A model generated the notes under the pieces. The model was given only the letters and a program-made list of their open reading frames with translations, was not told where the DNA came from and ran no database searches. A DNA stretch of 53,654 bases, taken from an uncultured Peptostreptococcaceae bacterium (GTDB lineage Bacteria > Bacillota > Clostridia > Peptostreptococcales > Anaerovoracaceae). The position numbers and the translations under genes were made by a program. How positions within the stretch are numbered: position 1 is the first letter of the stretch; each line of letters starts with the position of its first letter. The stretch lies in assembly GCA_910588185.1 (NCBI GenBank), contig CAJUQR010000004.1, forward strand, positions 90,286-143,939, read 5' to 3'. Shown one piece after another: positions 9,076-17,197 of this stretch.

Positions 9076-10980
9076 ATGATTTGTAATATTAAAAAAACAG
9101 CAAAAATAGAATGTCGCAGTATAATGCACATAATCAGTATACTGGCTTTAATCGTTATTCTGCTTGCATCTTATTCTGCGTTTGCAACATCCGCTTCAGC
9201 TTACAGTTACAGTACAGACCTTTATGATGTGCAGATTAAGGTAAATGAAGATAATACCTATGATGTATCGGAGAATATAGATGTAAATTTTAATGTACAA
9301 AAACATGGGCTTTTTAGATATATACCTACAGGAAATTTTGAAGATATGGGCTATATGTCTATAAAAGATATCGATGTTAAGGGATGGGAGTTTGACACAT
9401 ATTCTGAAGAGGGTAACAAGGTTATCAGAATAGGCAGCGAGGATGAGACGGTAATAGGACGTCAGAAGTATGAGATTAACTATAGGATTAAGGTATATGA
9501 TGACAGAAATCCGGAAGAAGACTTCTTGTATCTTGATGTCATACCGACAGGATGGGAGACTCCAATAGAAGAGGCTCGTGTATCCATTAAGCTTCCAAAG
9601 GCTATAGATGAGAACAAAATAGAGGTGTATAGCGGATATTACGGCTCAACATACAAAGGAAGTGTTGATTGGACCTATGAGAAAGAAACTAATGAGATTA
9701 TTATAAAAGAATCAAGGATGATGACAGGAAACGGTATAACTGTTTTGTGTCATTTGCCTGAAGGCTATTGGCAAGGAGAAGGTACTTATGTATGGGCAAA
9801 AATCATGGCCTTAGTAATTACTTGTATCGTAGCCGGTTTTGCATTCTTGCTGTGGTTTATGTTTGGAAGAGATAAGAAAATTGTGTCTACAGTTGAATTT
9901 TATCCTCCGGAGGGCATGAATCCTGCTGAAGTGGGATATATCATAGACAGAACCGTAAATAAGAGAGATTTGGTATCTCTGATAATGTATTTTGCTGATA
10001 AAGGTTACATGTCTATTGAACAGATAAAAAATGATAATTTTAGATTTGTAAAGTTAAAGGATATAGACAGCAAAGAAAAGTCCTTTGCAAAGACTCTCTT
10101 TAATGGCTTGTTTGCCGGCAGAGATTCGGTTAATATCGACGATTTGGATGAAGACTTCGGAGATAGTTACCTTGCAGCGTATGAGCAACTTAGTAATTAT
10201 TTTATGAAAAAGGCTAACAGGCAGGTTACTGTAAAATCTGTTGTATTTCAGGTACTTGGCGTAGTATTTACGATGGTTGCTCAGGTAGGAACTGCTGCTG
10301 CGGCATGGTGGTACAGCGGCAAAACTATGCAGCCTTTGATAGCCGTGATTTTAGCTGTAGTATCGGTTTTGGTTTTGGTTGTTCTAATATTCAGAACTAA
10401 GAAACAATATGTAATGAAGACTGCCAGTAAATTGGTAGGCGGTACTATTTCGTGGCTGATAAAAGGAATGGTCAGTCTTGCATATGGCTTTGTCATTGCA
10501 GGTTTGTTTGGTAATTTGCTTCTCATAGTTGTGTTTGCAGGAGTAAATTTTGCGGGAGAACTTTGCATAGTATTTATGACGCAGAGAACCAAGTCAAGTA
10601 TAGAGCTGATGGGAAAAATATTGGGACTCAAGAATTTTATAGAAAAGGCAGAGCTGAATCGAATAAATATTCTAGTGGAAGAAAATCCTAATTATTTTTA
10701 TAATATATTGCCATATGCTTATGTAATGGGATTGACAGATAAGTGGGCTAAAAATTTTGAGGGAATATCTATGGTACAGCCATCATGGTATCACAGCAAT
10801 AGTGTTGATATATTTGACGTATGGCTTTTCTCAAGAATGATGAATCATTGTAATCATTCTTTTGAAAGTAACATTCATATTCCGACAGGAGGAGATTCCG
10901 GTGTTGGCGGAGGCGGCTTCTCCGGCGGCGGTGGATTTTCCGGCGGAGGCTTCGGCGGCGGTGGCGGCGGAAGCTGGTAA
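9076..10980 (+). CDS. DUF2207 membrane protein with glycine-rich tail
   Basis: The 634-residue protein begins with a signal segment (about residues 15-40), then an exported beta-rich DUF2207 domain (about 45-230). A transmembrane helix lies near 243-262. A cytoplasmic stretch and two further hydrophobic segments (about 390-425 and 460-500) follow, then a soluble part, and a C-terminus made almost only of glycine, serine and phenylalanine ending in GGGGGGSW. That tail is typical of this family and of TPM/YgcG-like proteins. It is likely cotranscribed with lemA. The function is unknown; envelope maintenance is a guess. A bidirectional terminator separates it from the convergent ligase gene. Confidence 0.85.
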   Translation: MICNIKKTAKIECRSIMHIISILALIVILLASYSAFATSASAYSYSTDLYDVQIKVNEDNTYDVSENIDVNFNVQKHGLFRYIPTGNFEDMGYMSIKDIDVKGWEFDTYSEEGNKVIRIGSEDETVIGRQKYEINYRIKVYDDRNPEEDFLYLDVIPTGWETPIEEARVSIKLPKAIDENKIEVYSGYYGSTYKGSVDWTYEKETNEIIIKESRMMTGNGITVLCHLPEGYWQGEGTYVWAKIMALVITCIVAGFAFLLWFMFGRDKKIVSTVEFYPPEGMNPAEVGYIIDRTVNKRDLVSLIMYFADKGYMSIEQIKNDNFRFVKLKDIDSKEKSFAKTLFNGLFAGRDSVNIDDLDEDFGDSYLAAYEQLSNYFMKKANRQVTVKSVVFQVLGVVFTMVAQVGTAAAAWWYSGKTMQPLIAVILAVVSVLVLVVLIFRTKKQYVMKTASKLVGGTISWLIKGMVSLAYGFVIAGLFGNLLLIVVFAGVNFAGELCIVFMTQRTKSSIELMGKILGLKNFIEKAELNRINILVEENPNYFYNILPYAYVMGLTDKWAKNFEGISMVQPSWYHSNSVDIFDVWLFSRMMNHCNHSFESNIHIPTGGDSGVGGGGFSGGGGFSGGGFGGGGGGSW

Positions 10981-10992
10981 AAGTACAATAAG

Positions 10993-11034
10993 AAAAGGCA
11001 GATACATTGAGGTTTTCATGTATCTGCCTTTTTT
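10993..11034. terminator. Bidirectional terminator between DUF2207 and ligase genes
   Basis: A perfect 15-bp stem (10993-11007 with 11018-11032) closes a 10-base loop. A-runs on one side and T-runs on the other make it usable from both strands. Confidence 0.9.
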
Positions 11035-11042
11035 GATTTTAA

Positions 11043-12110
11043 TTAAGCTTCTTCTTTCAGTCCGATTTCTATAATTTTAGTTATAACATCGGTATATTCA
11101 AGCCCTACGCCTGCCATCATCTTAGGAAAACGGCTTACAGAAGTAAAACCTGGTATGGAGTTTACCTCATTGAATACGATTTTTCCCTCTGGAGTAAGGA
11201 ACATGTCCAGACGTGCATATCCGCTGCATCCCAATGCTCTGAACAGCGTTTTACCTGCTTCCTTTATACGTTCTTCGGTTTTTTCATCTATTCTTGCAGG
11301 AGTATGGATCTTTGAATCTACACCGGTGTATTTTCTTGTGTAGTCAAAGAAGCATCCTGTGAACAATTCAATTTCGTCAACCCTTCCGACAATATCGTCA
11401 CCCTTGCCGTCGCCGATTATTGAACATCCAACTTCAAAGCCGTCAATTTTTTCTTCTACTATAACTTCGTCATCATACGAAAGAGCATAATTTACGGCAT
11501 CCATAAGCTGGCTTTTATCTTCAATTACGGTAATTCCGTAAGAAGAACCTGCGTTTACAGGTTTAACAAAAAGTGGGTAAGTTAGATTTGCAGTTTTTTC
11601 AAAGACAGTTTCTTCGTCAAAACAGCCTGCCAGACTGGCTGCTTTTGGAACTGCAATCCCTGCTTCTTCAGCGATTACGTGAGCACGATATTTGTCCATG
11701 CAGAGAGCCGATGAGAGCACGTCGCAGCCCATAAGAGGGATGCCTGCAAGCTTAATTAAACCTTGAACTGTTCCATCTTCGCCATTTTTGCCGTGAAGCA
11801 TAGGGAAGACACCATCCAGCCTTGTAAAAACAGGACCGGATGGTGTAAGCTCCATCATACCGTGTACGCTTCTGTCAGGCACAATGTAGGCGGTAACACA
11901 TTCAGTTTTATCATCCTGCCATGAATCTTCGATAATTTTTTCCAGGCTGCCATAGTAGTGGAACCAATCTCCTTTTTCAGTTATACCTATGGGAATTACT
12001 TCGTACTTTTCTTTATCAATATATTTTAAAACGCTATAGCTGGACTTCAGAGAAATTCCATATTCACTGGAACAGCCTCCAAAAAGTACTGCAATTTTTT
12101 TCTTGTTCAT
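11043..12110 (-). CDS. D-Ala ligase of VanG-like type (D-Ala-D-Ala or D-Ala-D-Ser)
   Basis: This 355-residue ATP-grasp enzyme joins D-alanine to a second D-amino acid for peptidoglycan. The ATG at 12110 is preceded by AAAGGAG with six bases between; a longer TTG-initiated reading would have no such site. The N-terminal AVLFGGCSSEY, the HGKNGEDGT block, the omega-loop region FFDYTRKY, and the C-terminal metal/ATP motif VFNEVNSIPGFTS are intact. By memory, the overall sequence resembles the VanG ligase more than housekeeping Ddl, particularly GITEKGDWFHYYG, SSALCMDKYRAH and CSGYARLDMF. No racemase, VanXY or VanRS genes are adjacent, so substrate preference is open. It lies 31 bases after the aminopeptidase gene and is probably cotranscribed. 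Confidence 0.88.
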   Translation of the reverse strand: MNKKKIAVLFGGCSSEYGISLKSSYSVLKYIDKEKYEVIPIGITEKGDWFHYYGSLEKIIEDSWQDDKTECVTAYIVPDRSVHGMMELTPSGPVFTRLDGVFPMLHGKNGEDGTVQGLIKLAGIPLMGCDVLSSALCMDKYRAHVIAEEAGIAVPKAASLAGCFDEETVFEKTANLTYPLFVKPVNAGSSYGITVIEDKSQLMDAVNYALSYDDEVIVEEKIDGFEVGCSIIGDGKGDDIVGRVDEIELFTGCFFDYTRKYTGVDSKIHTPARIDEKTEERIKEAGKTLFRALGCSGYARLDMFLTPEGKIVFNEVNSIPGFTSVSRFPKMMAGVGLEYTDVITKIIEIGLKEEA

Positions 12111-12141
12111 CTGGTGCTCCTTTCCCAAGCAAATGTTTTAT

Positions 12142-13251
12142 CTATTTAAGATTTTCTGGATTTAGTCCTTTGAGCTCATCTATGACAAAAAGTCCGTCTT
12201 TACGGATAAGCACATCGTCAAAGTATATTTCGCCGCCGCCGTATTCAGGCCTTTGTATCATGACGAGATCCCAGTGAACAGCTGATTCGTTGCCGTTATC
12301 TGCATCTTCATAACATTTGCCCGGTGTCAGATGGAAACTTCCACATATCTTTTCATCAAAGAGTGTATCCTTCATAGGCGTTAATATATAAGGGTTTACA
12401 CCTATGGCAAATTCCCCAAAGTAGCGAGCGCCCTCATCTGTATCAAGAAGGGCATTGATTCTGTCAGTATCGTTTGCGGTTGCTTCGACTATTTTACCCT
12501 TTTTAATTTTAAACTTAATGTTTTCATAAGTGAAACCTTGCTCTTCAGAGAAAGTATTATAACTTATTGTGCCGTTCATTGAATCTTTGATAGGGGCTGT
12601 ATACACTTCACCATCAGGTATATTGCGAAGACCGTCGCATTTAACTGCCGGAATGTCTTTGATAGAAAAAGTGAGATCTGTTCCCGGACCTACGAGGCGA
12701 ACTTTATCAGTTTTGTTCATTAGGTCAACCAGAGGATCCATGGCCTTGCTCATCTTTTTATAGTCTAAAGTGCATACATTAAAATAAAAGTCTTCAAAGG
12801 CTTCTTGTGATTTGTTTGAAAGTTGAGCCATTGAAGGATTAGGGTATCTGAGAATAACCCATTTTGTCTTGTTAACTCTATAATCAAGTACAGGGCTTGT
12901 CAGCTTATAGTACATGTTAAGTTTATCGGAAGGAACATCTGCCAGCTCCGCAGTATTTTCGCCTCCCCTCACAGCGATATAAGCGTCCATACCTTTCATT
13001 TGGTAAAGCTGATAATCGTTAAGAAATTCTATCTGATCTTCGTCTGCATTTAGAAGTATTTCTCTTAATATGGAGCTATCTTTGTGATTAACATAGGGTT
13101 TAGCGCCAAGCTCATAGGCATCTTTTATAAGTTGTCTTACAAGAGGACGGCAGCATTCACCTTCATAATCTATAAGCACACGTTCGCCTTTGCGTAAATC
13201 GCAAGAATACGATGTGAGTCCTTTAGAAAGTTCTTTTATTCTCGAATCCAT
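12142..13251 (-). CDS. M29 family aminopeptidase
   Basis: The 369-residue protein has the AmpS/PepS/aminopeptidase T fold of peptidase family M29, a cytoplasmic metallo-aminopeptidase with two divalent ions. Candidate metal ligands are visible in the expected order: Glu in NIPDGEVYT, Glu in YFGEFAIG, His in GSFHLT, and the His/Asp pair in AVHWDLV. The length is slightly below the usual 400-410 residues, with a compact N-terminus. AGGAGG lies close before the ATG. The downstream D-Ala ligase is on the same strand, so the two may form an operon linked to peptide or cell-wall turnover; that link is inference. Confidence 0.9.
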   Translation of the reverse strand: MDSRIKELSKGLTSYSCDLRKGERVLIDYEGECCRPLVRQLIKDAYELGAKPYVNHKDSSILREILLNADEDQIEFLNDYQLYQMKGMDAYIAVRGGENTAELADVPSDKLNMYYKLTSPVLDYRVNKTKWVILRYPNPSMAQLSNKSQEAFEDFYFNVCTLDYKKMSKAMDPLVDLMNKTDKVRLVGPGTDLTFSIKDIPAVKCDGLRNIPDGEVYTAPIKDSMNGTISYNTFSEEQGFTYENIKFKIKKGKIVEATANDTDRINALLDTDEGARYFGEFAIGVNPYILTPMKDTLFDEKICGSFHLTPGKCYEDADNGNESAVHWDLVMIQRPEYGGGEIYFDDVLIRKDGLFVIDELKGLNPENLK

Positions 13252-13389
13252 ATTTGCCTCCTTTTTATAAAAATTACTGTAATATTATAACCCAGAAACA
13301 TGGAAAATAAAAGTAGCAGTTGATTTATGCCGCAAAAAATGTAAAATGTTTATATACAGAATCTTAACAAGGATAATGGTAAAATTTTT

Positions 13390-14337
13390 ATGAAGATAAT
13401 TTTTGTGGTCAATCCAAAGGCCGGTAAAGGCAGAGGAATAGATAAGCTCAAAGAAAATATAAGCGTGGTTTCTGAAAAGTCGGGAATTCCGGCTGGCTTT
13501 TATTTGACTAAAAGTATAGGTGATGGGGAAATATTTGCTAGGGTTGCTGCAAAAGAAGCTCAAGACAAAGGCGAAGAACTTAGGCTTATATCATGTGGCG
13601 GAGATGGAACTGCCAACGAAGTGCTCAACGGAATAATGGGGTTTGATAATGTCAGCATGGGGATAGTGCCTATAGGAACGGGCAATGACTTTGTAAGGAA
13701 TTTTGCGGAAGCAGGAAATTTTTTGGACATAGAAGCACAGCTTAGAGGAGAACAGCAGAAAGTTGATGTTATAAGGTATGAAGGCATGATGAATGGTAGA
13801 TACCAAACTAGATACTGTCTTAATATGTTCAATATAGGGTTTGACTGTAATGTAGTTGACTTTACTGCAAAACTCAAACAATATCCTTTGTTAAAAGGGT
13901 CGCTTGCATATCTGTCAGCAGTAGCAGGGATACTTATAAAGAAAAAAGGTGCCAATCTGAGTATCAAAATTGATGATGAGACGGTTCATGAGGGGCCGCT
14001 TCTTTTAACCGCAATCGCCAATGGGTCATACTGCGGCGGCGGAGTTAAAAGTTCGCCTAAGGCCTCCTTATATGATGGATATATGGATGCAAATATAATC
14101 TATGATGTGTCGAGAAGAGAATTCTTGCAGAAGTTTCCTGCGTATTCAAAGGGCACGCATATGGAGCTTAAGGACATTGATAGAATATTTTACTTTAGAA
14201 AATGTAAAAAAGTCGTAATTACACCTTTAGATGAAAAAATGAGACTATGTACGGATGGCGAGATAGTAGATGCAGAAGAGATTAAAATGGAGATAATACC
14301 GTCAGCTGTAAACTTTGTTTTGCCTAAAATATTATAA
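13390..14337 (+). CDS. Diacylglycerol kinase-like lipid kinase (YegS/BmrU family)
   Basis: The 315-residue protein carries the DAGK catalytic domain: VNPKAGKGRG near the start, SCGGDGTANEVLNG for nucleotide binding, and PIGTGNDFVRNF. The family phosphorylates diacylglycerol or related lipids at the inner membrane face; the substrate here is not determined. A possible promoter (TTGATT, 16 bases, TAAAAT at 13320-13347) lies upstream. The ribosome site AAGGA is rather far from the ATG. The ArsC-like gene follows after 21 bases and may be cotranscribed. Confidence 0.92.
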   Translation: MKIIFVVNPKAGKGRGIDKLKENISVVSEKSGIPAGFYLTKSIGDGEIFARVAAKEAQDKGEELRLISCGGDGTANEVLNGIMGFDNVSMGIVPIGTGNDFVRNFAEAGNFLDIEAQLRGEQQKVDVIRYEGMMNGRYQTRYCLNMFNIGFDCNVVDFTAKLKQYPLLKGSLAYLSAVAGILIKKKGANLSIKIDDETVHEGPLLLTAIANGSYCGGGVKSSPKASLYDGYMDANIIYDVSRREFLQKFPAYSKGTHMELKDIDRIFYFRKCKKVVITPLDEKMRLCTDGEIVDAEEIKMEIIPSAVNFVLPKIL

Positions 14338-14358
14338 ATAAGAGAAAGGAAGAGAAAT

Positions 14359-14703
14359 ATGTTATTTGTTGAATATCCTAAATGTACTACTTGCCAAAAA
14401 GCAAAGAAATGGTTGGATGATAGAGGATTTGAATATGAAGACAGACATATTAAAGAGCAAAATCCTACATATGATGAGCTAAAAGAGTGGTATGATAGAA
14501 GCGGACTAGCTATTAAAAAGTTTTTTAATACAAGTGGACTTTTGTACAAATCCATGGAGCTCAAAGATAAACTTGCAGACATGAGCGAAGATGAACAGCT
14601 TCGCCTTTTGGCAACTGACGGGATGCTTGTTAAGAGACCTATCGTTGTTACGGAAGATAAAGTTCTTGTGGGATTTAAAGAGGAAGAGTGGAAAAAGTTA
14701 TAG
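14359..14703 (+). CDS. ArsC/Spx family protein
   Basis: This 114-residue protein has the thioredoxin-like ArsC/Spx fold. It begins with a CTTC redox pair at residues 9-12 (YPKCTTCQKAKKWL) and keeps the RPIV element near residue 93. Members include arsenate reductases, Spx regulators and uncharacterised thiol reductases. A CXXC pair with no ars genes nearby favours a general thiol/stress role over arsenate reduction, but this cannot be settled here. AAAGGAAG precedes the ATG. Confidence 0.88.
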   Translation: MLFVEYPKCTTCQKAKKWLDDRGFEYEDRHIKEQNPTYDELKEWYDRSGLAIKKFFNTSGLLYKSMELKDKLADMSEDEQLRLLATDGMLVKRPIVVTEDKVLVGFKEEEWKKL

Positions 14704-14710
14704 ACTTGAT

Positions 14711-14746
14711 AAAAAGCGGAATACAAAATGTGTTCCGCTTTTTTAG
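14711..14746. terminator. Bidirectional terminator between arsC-like and ferritin genes
   Basis: An 11-bp stem (AAAAAGCGGAA with TTCCGCTTTTT) with A and T runs on either side separates two convergent genes. Confidence 0.9.
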
Positions 14747-14755
14747 AATCAAATA

Positions 14756-15265
14756 TTATAAAGTAAGTGACGGTGCGCTGTAAGAACGGCCTGCCATCTC
14801 ACTGTTTAACATGTAAAGACCTTTTGCATCGTCTCCGAATAACTCCATTTTTGTAATCATGTCAGATGCATTCTTTTCTTCTTCACCTTGTTCTTTAACG
14901 AACCAGTCTAGCATCTGCATAGTTCTAAAATCGTGATCTTCATATGCAGCTGCATAAATAGTGTCAATTAAAGATGTAACATATTTTTCGTGTTCGAGAC
15001 CTTTTTTGAGAGGGTCCATTTTATCTTTGAGTTCGCATTCAGGTTTGTCTATAGCCTTAAGTTCTACTTTGATGTCGTTGTTATGTAAATATTGATAGAA
15101 AAGCATAGCGTGATCTCTTTCTTCCTGAGCCTGAATTCTGTACCAGTTATCAAAACCGTCAAGACCTATGGAATCATAAAAATTAGCAAATTCCAGATAG
15201 AGATAAGCTGAATACAATTCTTTGTTGATTTGATCATTAATTAAATCTGCGACTTTTTTGTTCAT
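14756..15265 (-). CDS. ftnA: Ferritin
   Basis: The 169-residue protein is a non-haem ferritin that oxidises Fe(II) and stores iron in a 24-mer shell. The ferroxidase ligands are visible in NKELYSAYLYLEFANFY, QAQEERDHAMLF and EQGEEEKNASDM. The ATG at 15265 matches the family start MNKKV and has AAAGGAG upstream; an earlier in-frame TTG would place that site inside the gene. An imperfect dyad at 15322-15345 (TTATTAACC, then GGTTATATAA) lies in its upstream region and could be an operator or hairpin. Protection from iron and oxygen stress is the expected role. Confidence 0.95.
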   Translation of the reverse strand: MNKKVADLINDQINKELYSAYLYLEFANFYDSIGLDGFDNWYRIQAQEERDHAMLFYQYLHNNDIKVELKAIDKPECELKDKMDPLKKGLEHEKYVTSLIDTIYAAAYEDHDFRTMQMLDWFVKEQGEEEKNASDMITKMELFGDDAKGLYMLNSEMAGRSYSAPSLTL

Positions 15266-15321
15266 AATTGTAAAAACTCCTTTCAAATTTTATTGCAATA
15301 TCAATATACCACATTTTAAAC

Positions 15322-15345
15322 TTATTAACCATATACGGTTATATA
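15322..15345. promoter_or_regulatory. Imperfect dyad between ferritin and spoIIGA
   Basis: TTAT-T-AACC is followed by ATATAC and then GGTTATATAA, an inverted repeat with one extra base in an arm. It lies between divergent genes. It does not match the Fur or PerR consensus I know, so it is reported only as structure. Confidence 0.35.
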
Positions 15346-15371
15346 ATTTCTGCCGCCGGGGCATATCCCAT

Positions 15372-15406
15372 TTTCGACAGACTTTGCAAAATTTAGGAGA
15401 TATTAT
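15372..15406 (+). promoter_or_regulatory. Spo0A-type promoter of spoIIGA
   Basis: TTTCGACA at 15372 contains TTCGACAGA, 8 of 9 to the reverse-strand 0A box TTYGACAAA, overlapping a -35-like TCGACA (15374-15379). A -10-like TATTAT follows at 15401-15406 after 21 bases. The long spacer resembles the Bacillus subtilis spoIIG promoter. The arrangement is repeated before sigE. Confidence 0.65.
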
Positions 15407-15425
15407 TGAGCTTGAGAGGTGGAAT

Positions 15426-16229
15426 ATGATTATCTATGGCGAATATCTTTTTTTGGAAAATTTCATAGTTGGCGCATTGTTGATTTTTCTTACAGGTAAA
15501 CTTATAGGTAGCATGCCACCGCTTTGGAAGATTGCATTATCAGCGTCTATCTGCGGTTTAAGTGGATTCATAATTTTTCTGCCAATAGAAGGTGTAATAT
15601 CAGCGGTTTTGAGGATTGCCATAGGAATAATTGTTTCACTTGCATCATTTGGACGAAGCAGAATATTAAAAAACTCAGCTATTTTTTTAACATTGACATT
15701 TTTGTCAGGCGGAGTAGTTATTGCGCTTCTTCTGTGGCAAAAGCAGCCGGCAATAACTCATCAGGGAATAATATATATGGATGCTGTTACATATTTGAAA
15801 CTAATCTGTTTTGGAATCCTCGCATTTGGATTTACATATTGGTTTATAAAGTTAATACGTAGAAGAACAGAAGATATAGCTATACGTGGAAAAGTGAAGA
15901 TAGTAATAGGTGATAAAAATTATGATTTTGAAGGATATGTCGATTCAGGTAACAGTTTAAGAGATCCTATTACAGGTAAGCCGGCAGTATTGCTTGATAA
16001 AAAAGGAGCATCGAAACTTCCTTTTATGGTGTCTGATTTTAAAGAAAGGTATATGGTAATACCATACAAAGCTGTAGGAGTAGATTGCGGATATCTGGAA
16101 GGAATAAGAAGTGATCAAATAATATTTAATAAGAAGTGCGTAATAGGAGCTCCTATTGCATTCTATGACGGTATTTTTGAAGGCTTTGATGTTTTGATCA
16201 ATAAAGACTTTCTTGAAAAAGAATTATAA
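15426..16229 (+). CDS. spoIIGA: SpoIIGA-like sigma-E processing aspartyl protease
   Basis: The 267-residue protein has five or so hydrophobic segments in its first 150 residues and a cytoplasmic aspartyl protease domain with the signature GYVDSGNSLRDPITGKP. SpoIIGA sits in the septal membrane of the mother cell and cleaves the pro-sequence of sigma-E after a signal from the forespore. The ATG at 15426 has GAGGTGG five bases before it and starts exactly at the family's N-terminus (MIIYGEYLFLEN). It is followed by sigE, as in other spore formers. Its promoter looks Spo0A-controlled. Confidence 0.93.
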   Translation: MIIYGEYLFLENFIVGALLIFLTGKLIGSMPPLWKIALSASICGLSGFIIFLPIEGVISAVLRIAIGIIVSLASFGRSRILKNSAIFLTLTFLSGGVVIALLLWQKQPAITHQGIIYMDAVTYLKLICFGILAFGFTYWFIKLIRRRTEDIAIRGKVKIVIGDKNYDFEGYVDSGNSLRDPITGKPAVLLDKKGASKLPFMVSDFKERYMVIPYKAVGVDCGYLEGIRSDQIIFNKKCVIGAPIAFYDGIFEGFDVLINKDFLEKEL

Positions 16230-16282
16230 TCTGTTAGTCTTATGGCCGTAAGTAATTCATATTTTTTTTATTTCATTGCAGA

Positions 16283-16317
16283 TTTCGACATACTTTGCAC
16301 AACATGTAATGTATTAT
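16283..16317 (+). promoter_or_regulatory. Spo0A-type promoter of sigE
   Basis: TTTCGACA at 16283 overlaps a -35-like TCGACA (16285-16290), followed after 21 bases by TATTAT at 16312-16317. The block TTTCGACA-T-ACTTTGCA-C-AA differs from the one before spoIIGA at only two of 20 positions. Confidence 0.65.
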
Positions 16318-16365
16318 AAACGAGCTAGGTGGATATGAGATTTTTTTAGGGAGGATTGCTGTAAC

Positions 16366-17100
16366 ATGTATAAGGAGTTTAGGTTTTTGCCTACTATACA
16401 AATAAGAACGTGGCTTAAAAGATTGAGAGAATTAGGTAGGAGAAAGATTAGAACTCTTTTTTATATTGGTGGAAGTGACGTGCTTCCGGCGCCTCTTGAC
16501 CGTAAGGAAGAGACAAGACTTCTTAAGGAGTATGCCAATGGCAGTCAGGAAGCCAGAAGCATTTTGATAGAGAGGAACCTCAGATTAGTGGTGTATATAG
16601 CAAAGAAATTTGAAAATGCTGGAGTTAATGTAGAAGATCTGATTTCCATAGGCACAATAGGTTTGATTAAGGCTGTAAATACATTTAAATTGGAGAAAAA
16701 TATAAAATTGGCTACATATGCTTCAAGATGTATTGAGAATGAAATACTTATGCATTTGAGGCGAACTTCCAAGCTCAAAAGCGAGGTCAGTCTCGACGAG
16801 CCTCTCAATGTAGATTGGGACGGCAATGAGCTGCTTCTTTCAGATATACTGGGAACAGAAGGGGACTTGGTATACCATAGACTTGAAGATGAAGTCAATA
16901 GAAAATTGCTTTACGGAGCAATGAAGAAGCTTGAACCCAGGGAAAAAGAACTTATGGAAATGCGCTTTGGACTTAAAAGCGGCAAGGAGATGACTCAAAA
17001 AGAAGTAGCTGATAAACTTGGAATTTCTCAGTCATATATATCAAGGCTCGAAAAGCGCATCATTACTAGACTTCAACGAGAAATAAAGCGTCTGGGATAG
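16366..17100 (+). CDS. sigE: RNA polymerase sporulation sigma factor sigma-E (precursor)
   Basis: The 244-residue protein is the early mother-cell sigma factor. Residues 1-30 are a basic, amphipathic pro-sequence ending before FYIGGSDVLPAPL, which matches the cleavage region of pro-sigma-E. Sigma regions 2 (EDLISIGTIGLIKAVNTF, ATYASRCIENEILM) and 4 (GISQSYISRLEKR) are intact. AGGGAGG lies 12 bases before the ATG. Its neighbours are the protease that activates it and sigG. It has its own Spo0A-type promoter in addition to possible read-through from spoIIGA. Confidence 0.97.
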   Translation: MYKEFRFLPTIQIRTWLKRLRELGRRKIRTLFYIGGSDVLPAPLDRKEETRLLKEYANGSQEARSILIERNLRLVVYIAKKFENAGVNVEDLISIGTIGLIKAVNTFKLEKNIKLATYASRCIENEILMHLRRTSKLKSEVSLDEPLNVDWDGNELLLSDILGTEGDLVYHRLEDEVNRKLLYGAMKKLEPREKELMEMRFGLKSGKEMTQKEVADKLGISQSYISRLEKRIITRLQREIKRLG

Positions 17101-17197
17101 GCTTTCGGCGTCTACTCGCCATTTATTGGAACGCATAATCAAAAGTTCCATAGTACATAACTAAATTAAAATATTGTAGATAGGATTGGTGTGTATT

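Noticed and set aside
11043..13251. Vancomycin resistance cluster
   Set aside because: Only a VanG-like ligase is present. No racemase, dipeptidase or two-component genes lie nearby, and the neighbour is an M29 aminopeptidase.
14359..14703. Arsenic resistance gene
   Set aside because: The fold is ArsC-like but there are no arsR, arsB or acr3 neighbours, and the CXXC form is shared with Spx-like and other thiol proteins.
17101..17197. Forespore (sigma-F or sigma-G) promoter before sigG
   Set aside because: GCATA and CATAGTA or CATAACT elements occur, but the spacing is 11 or 18 bases rather than about 14-16, so I could not support a promoter.
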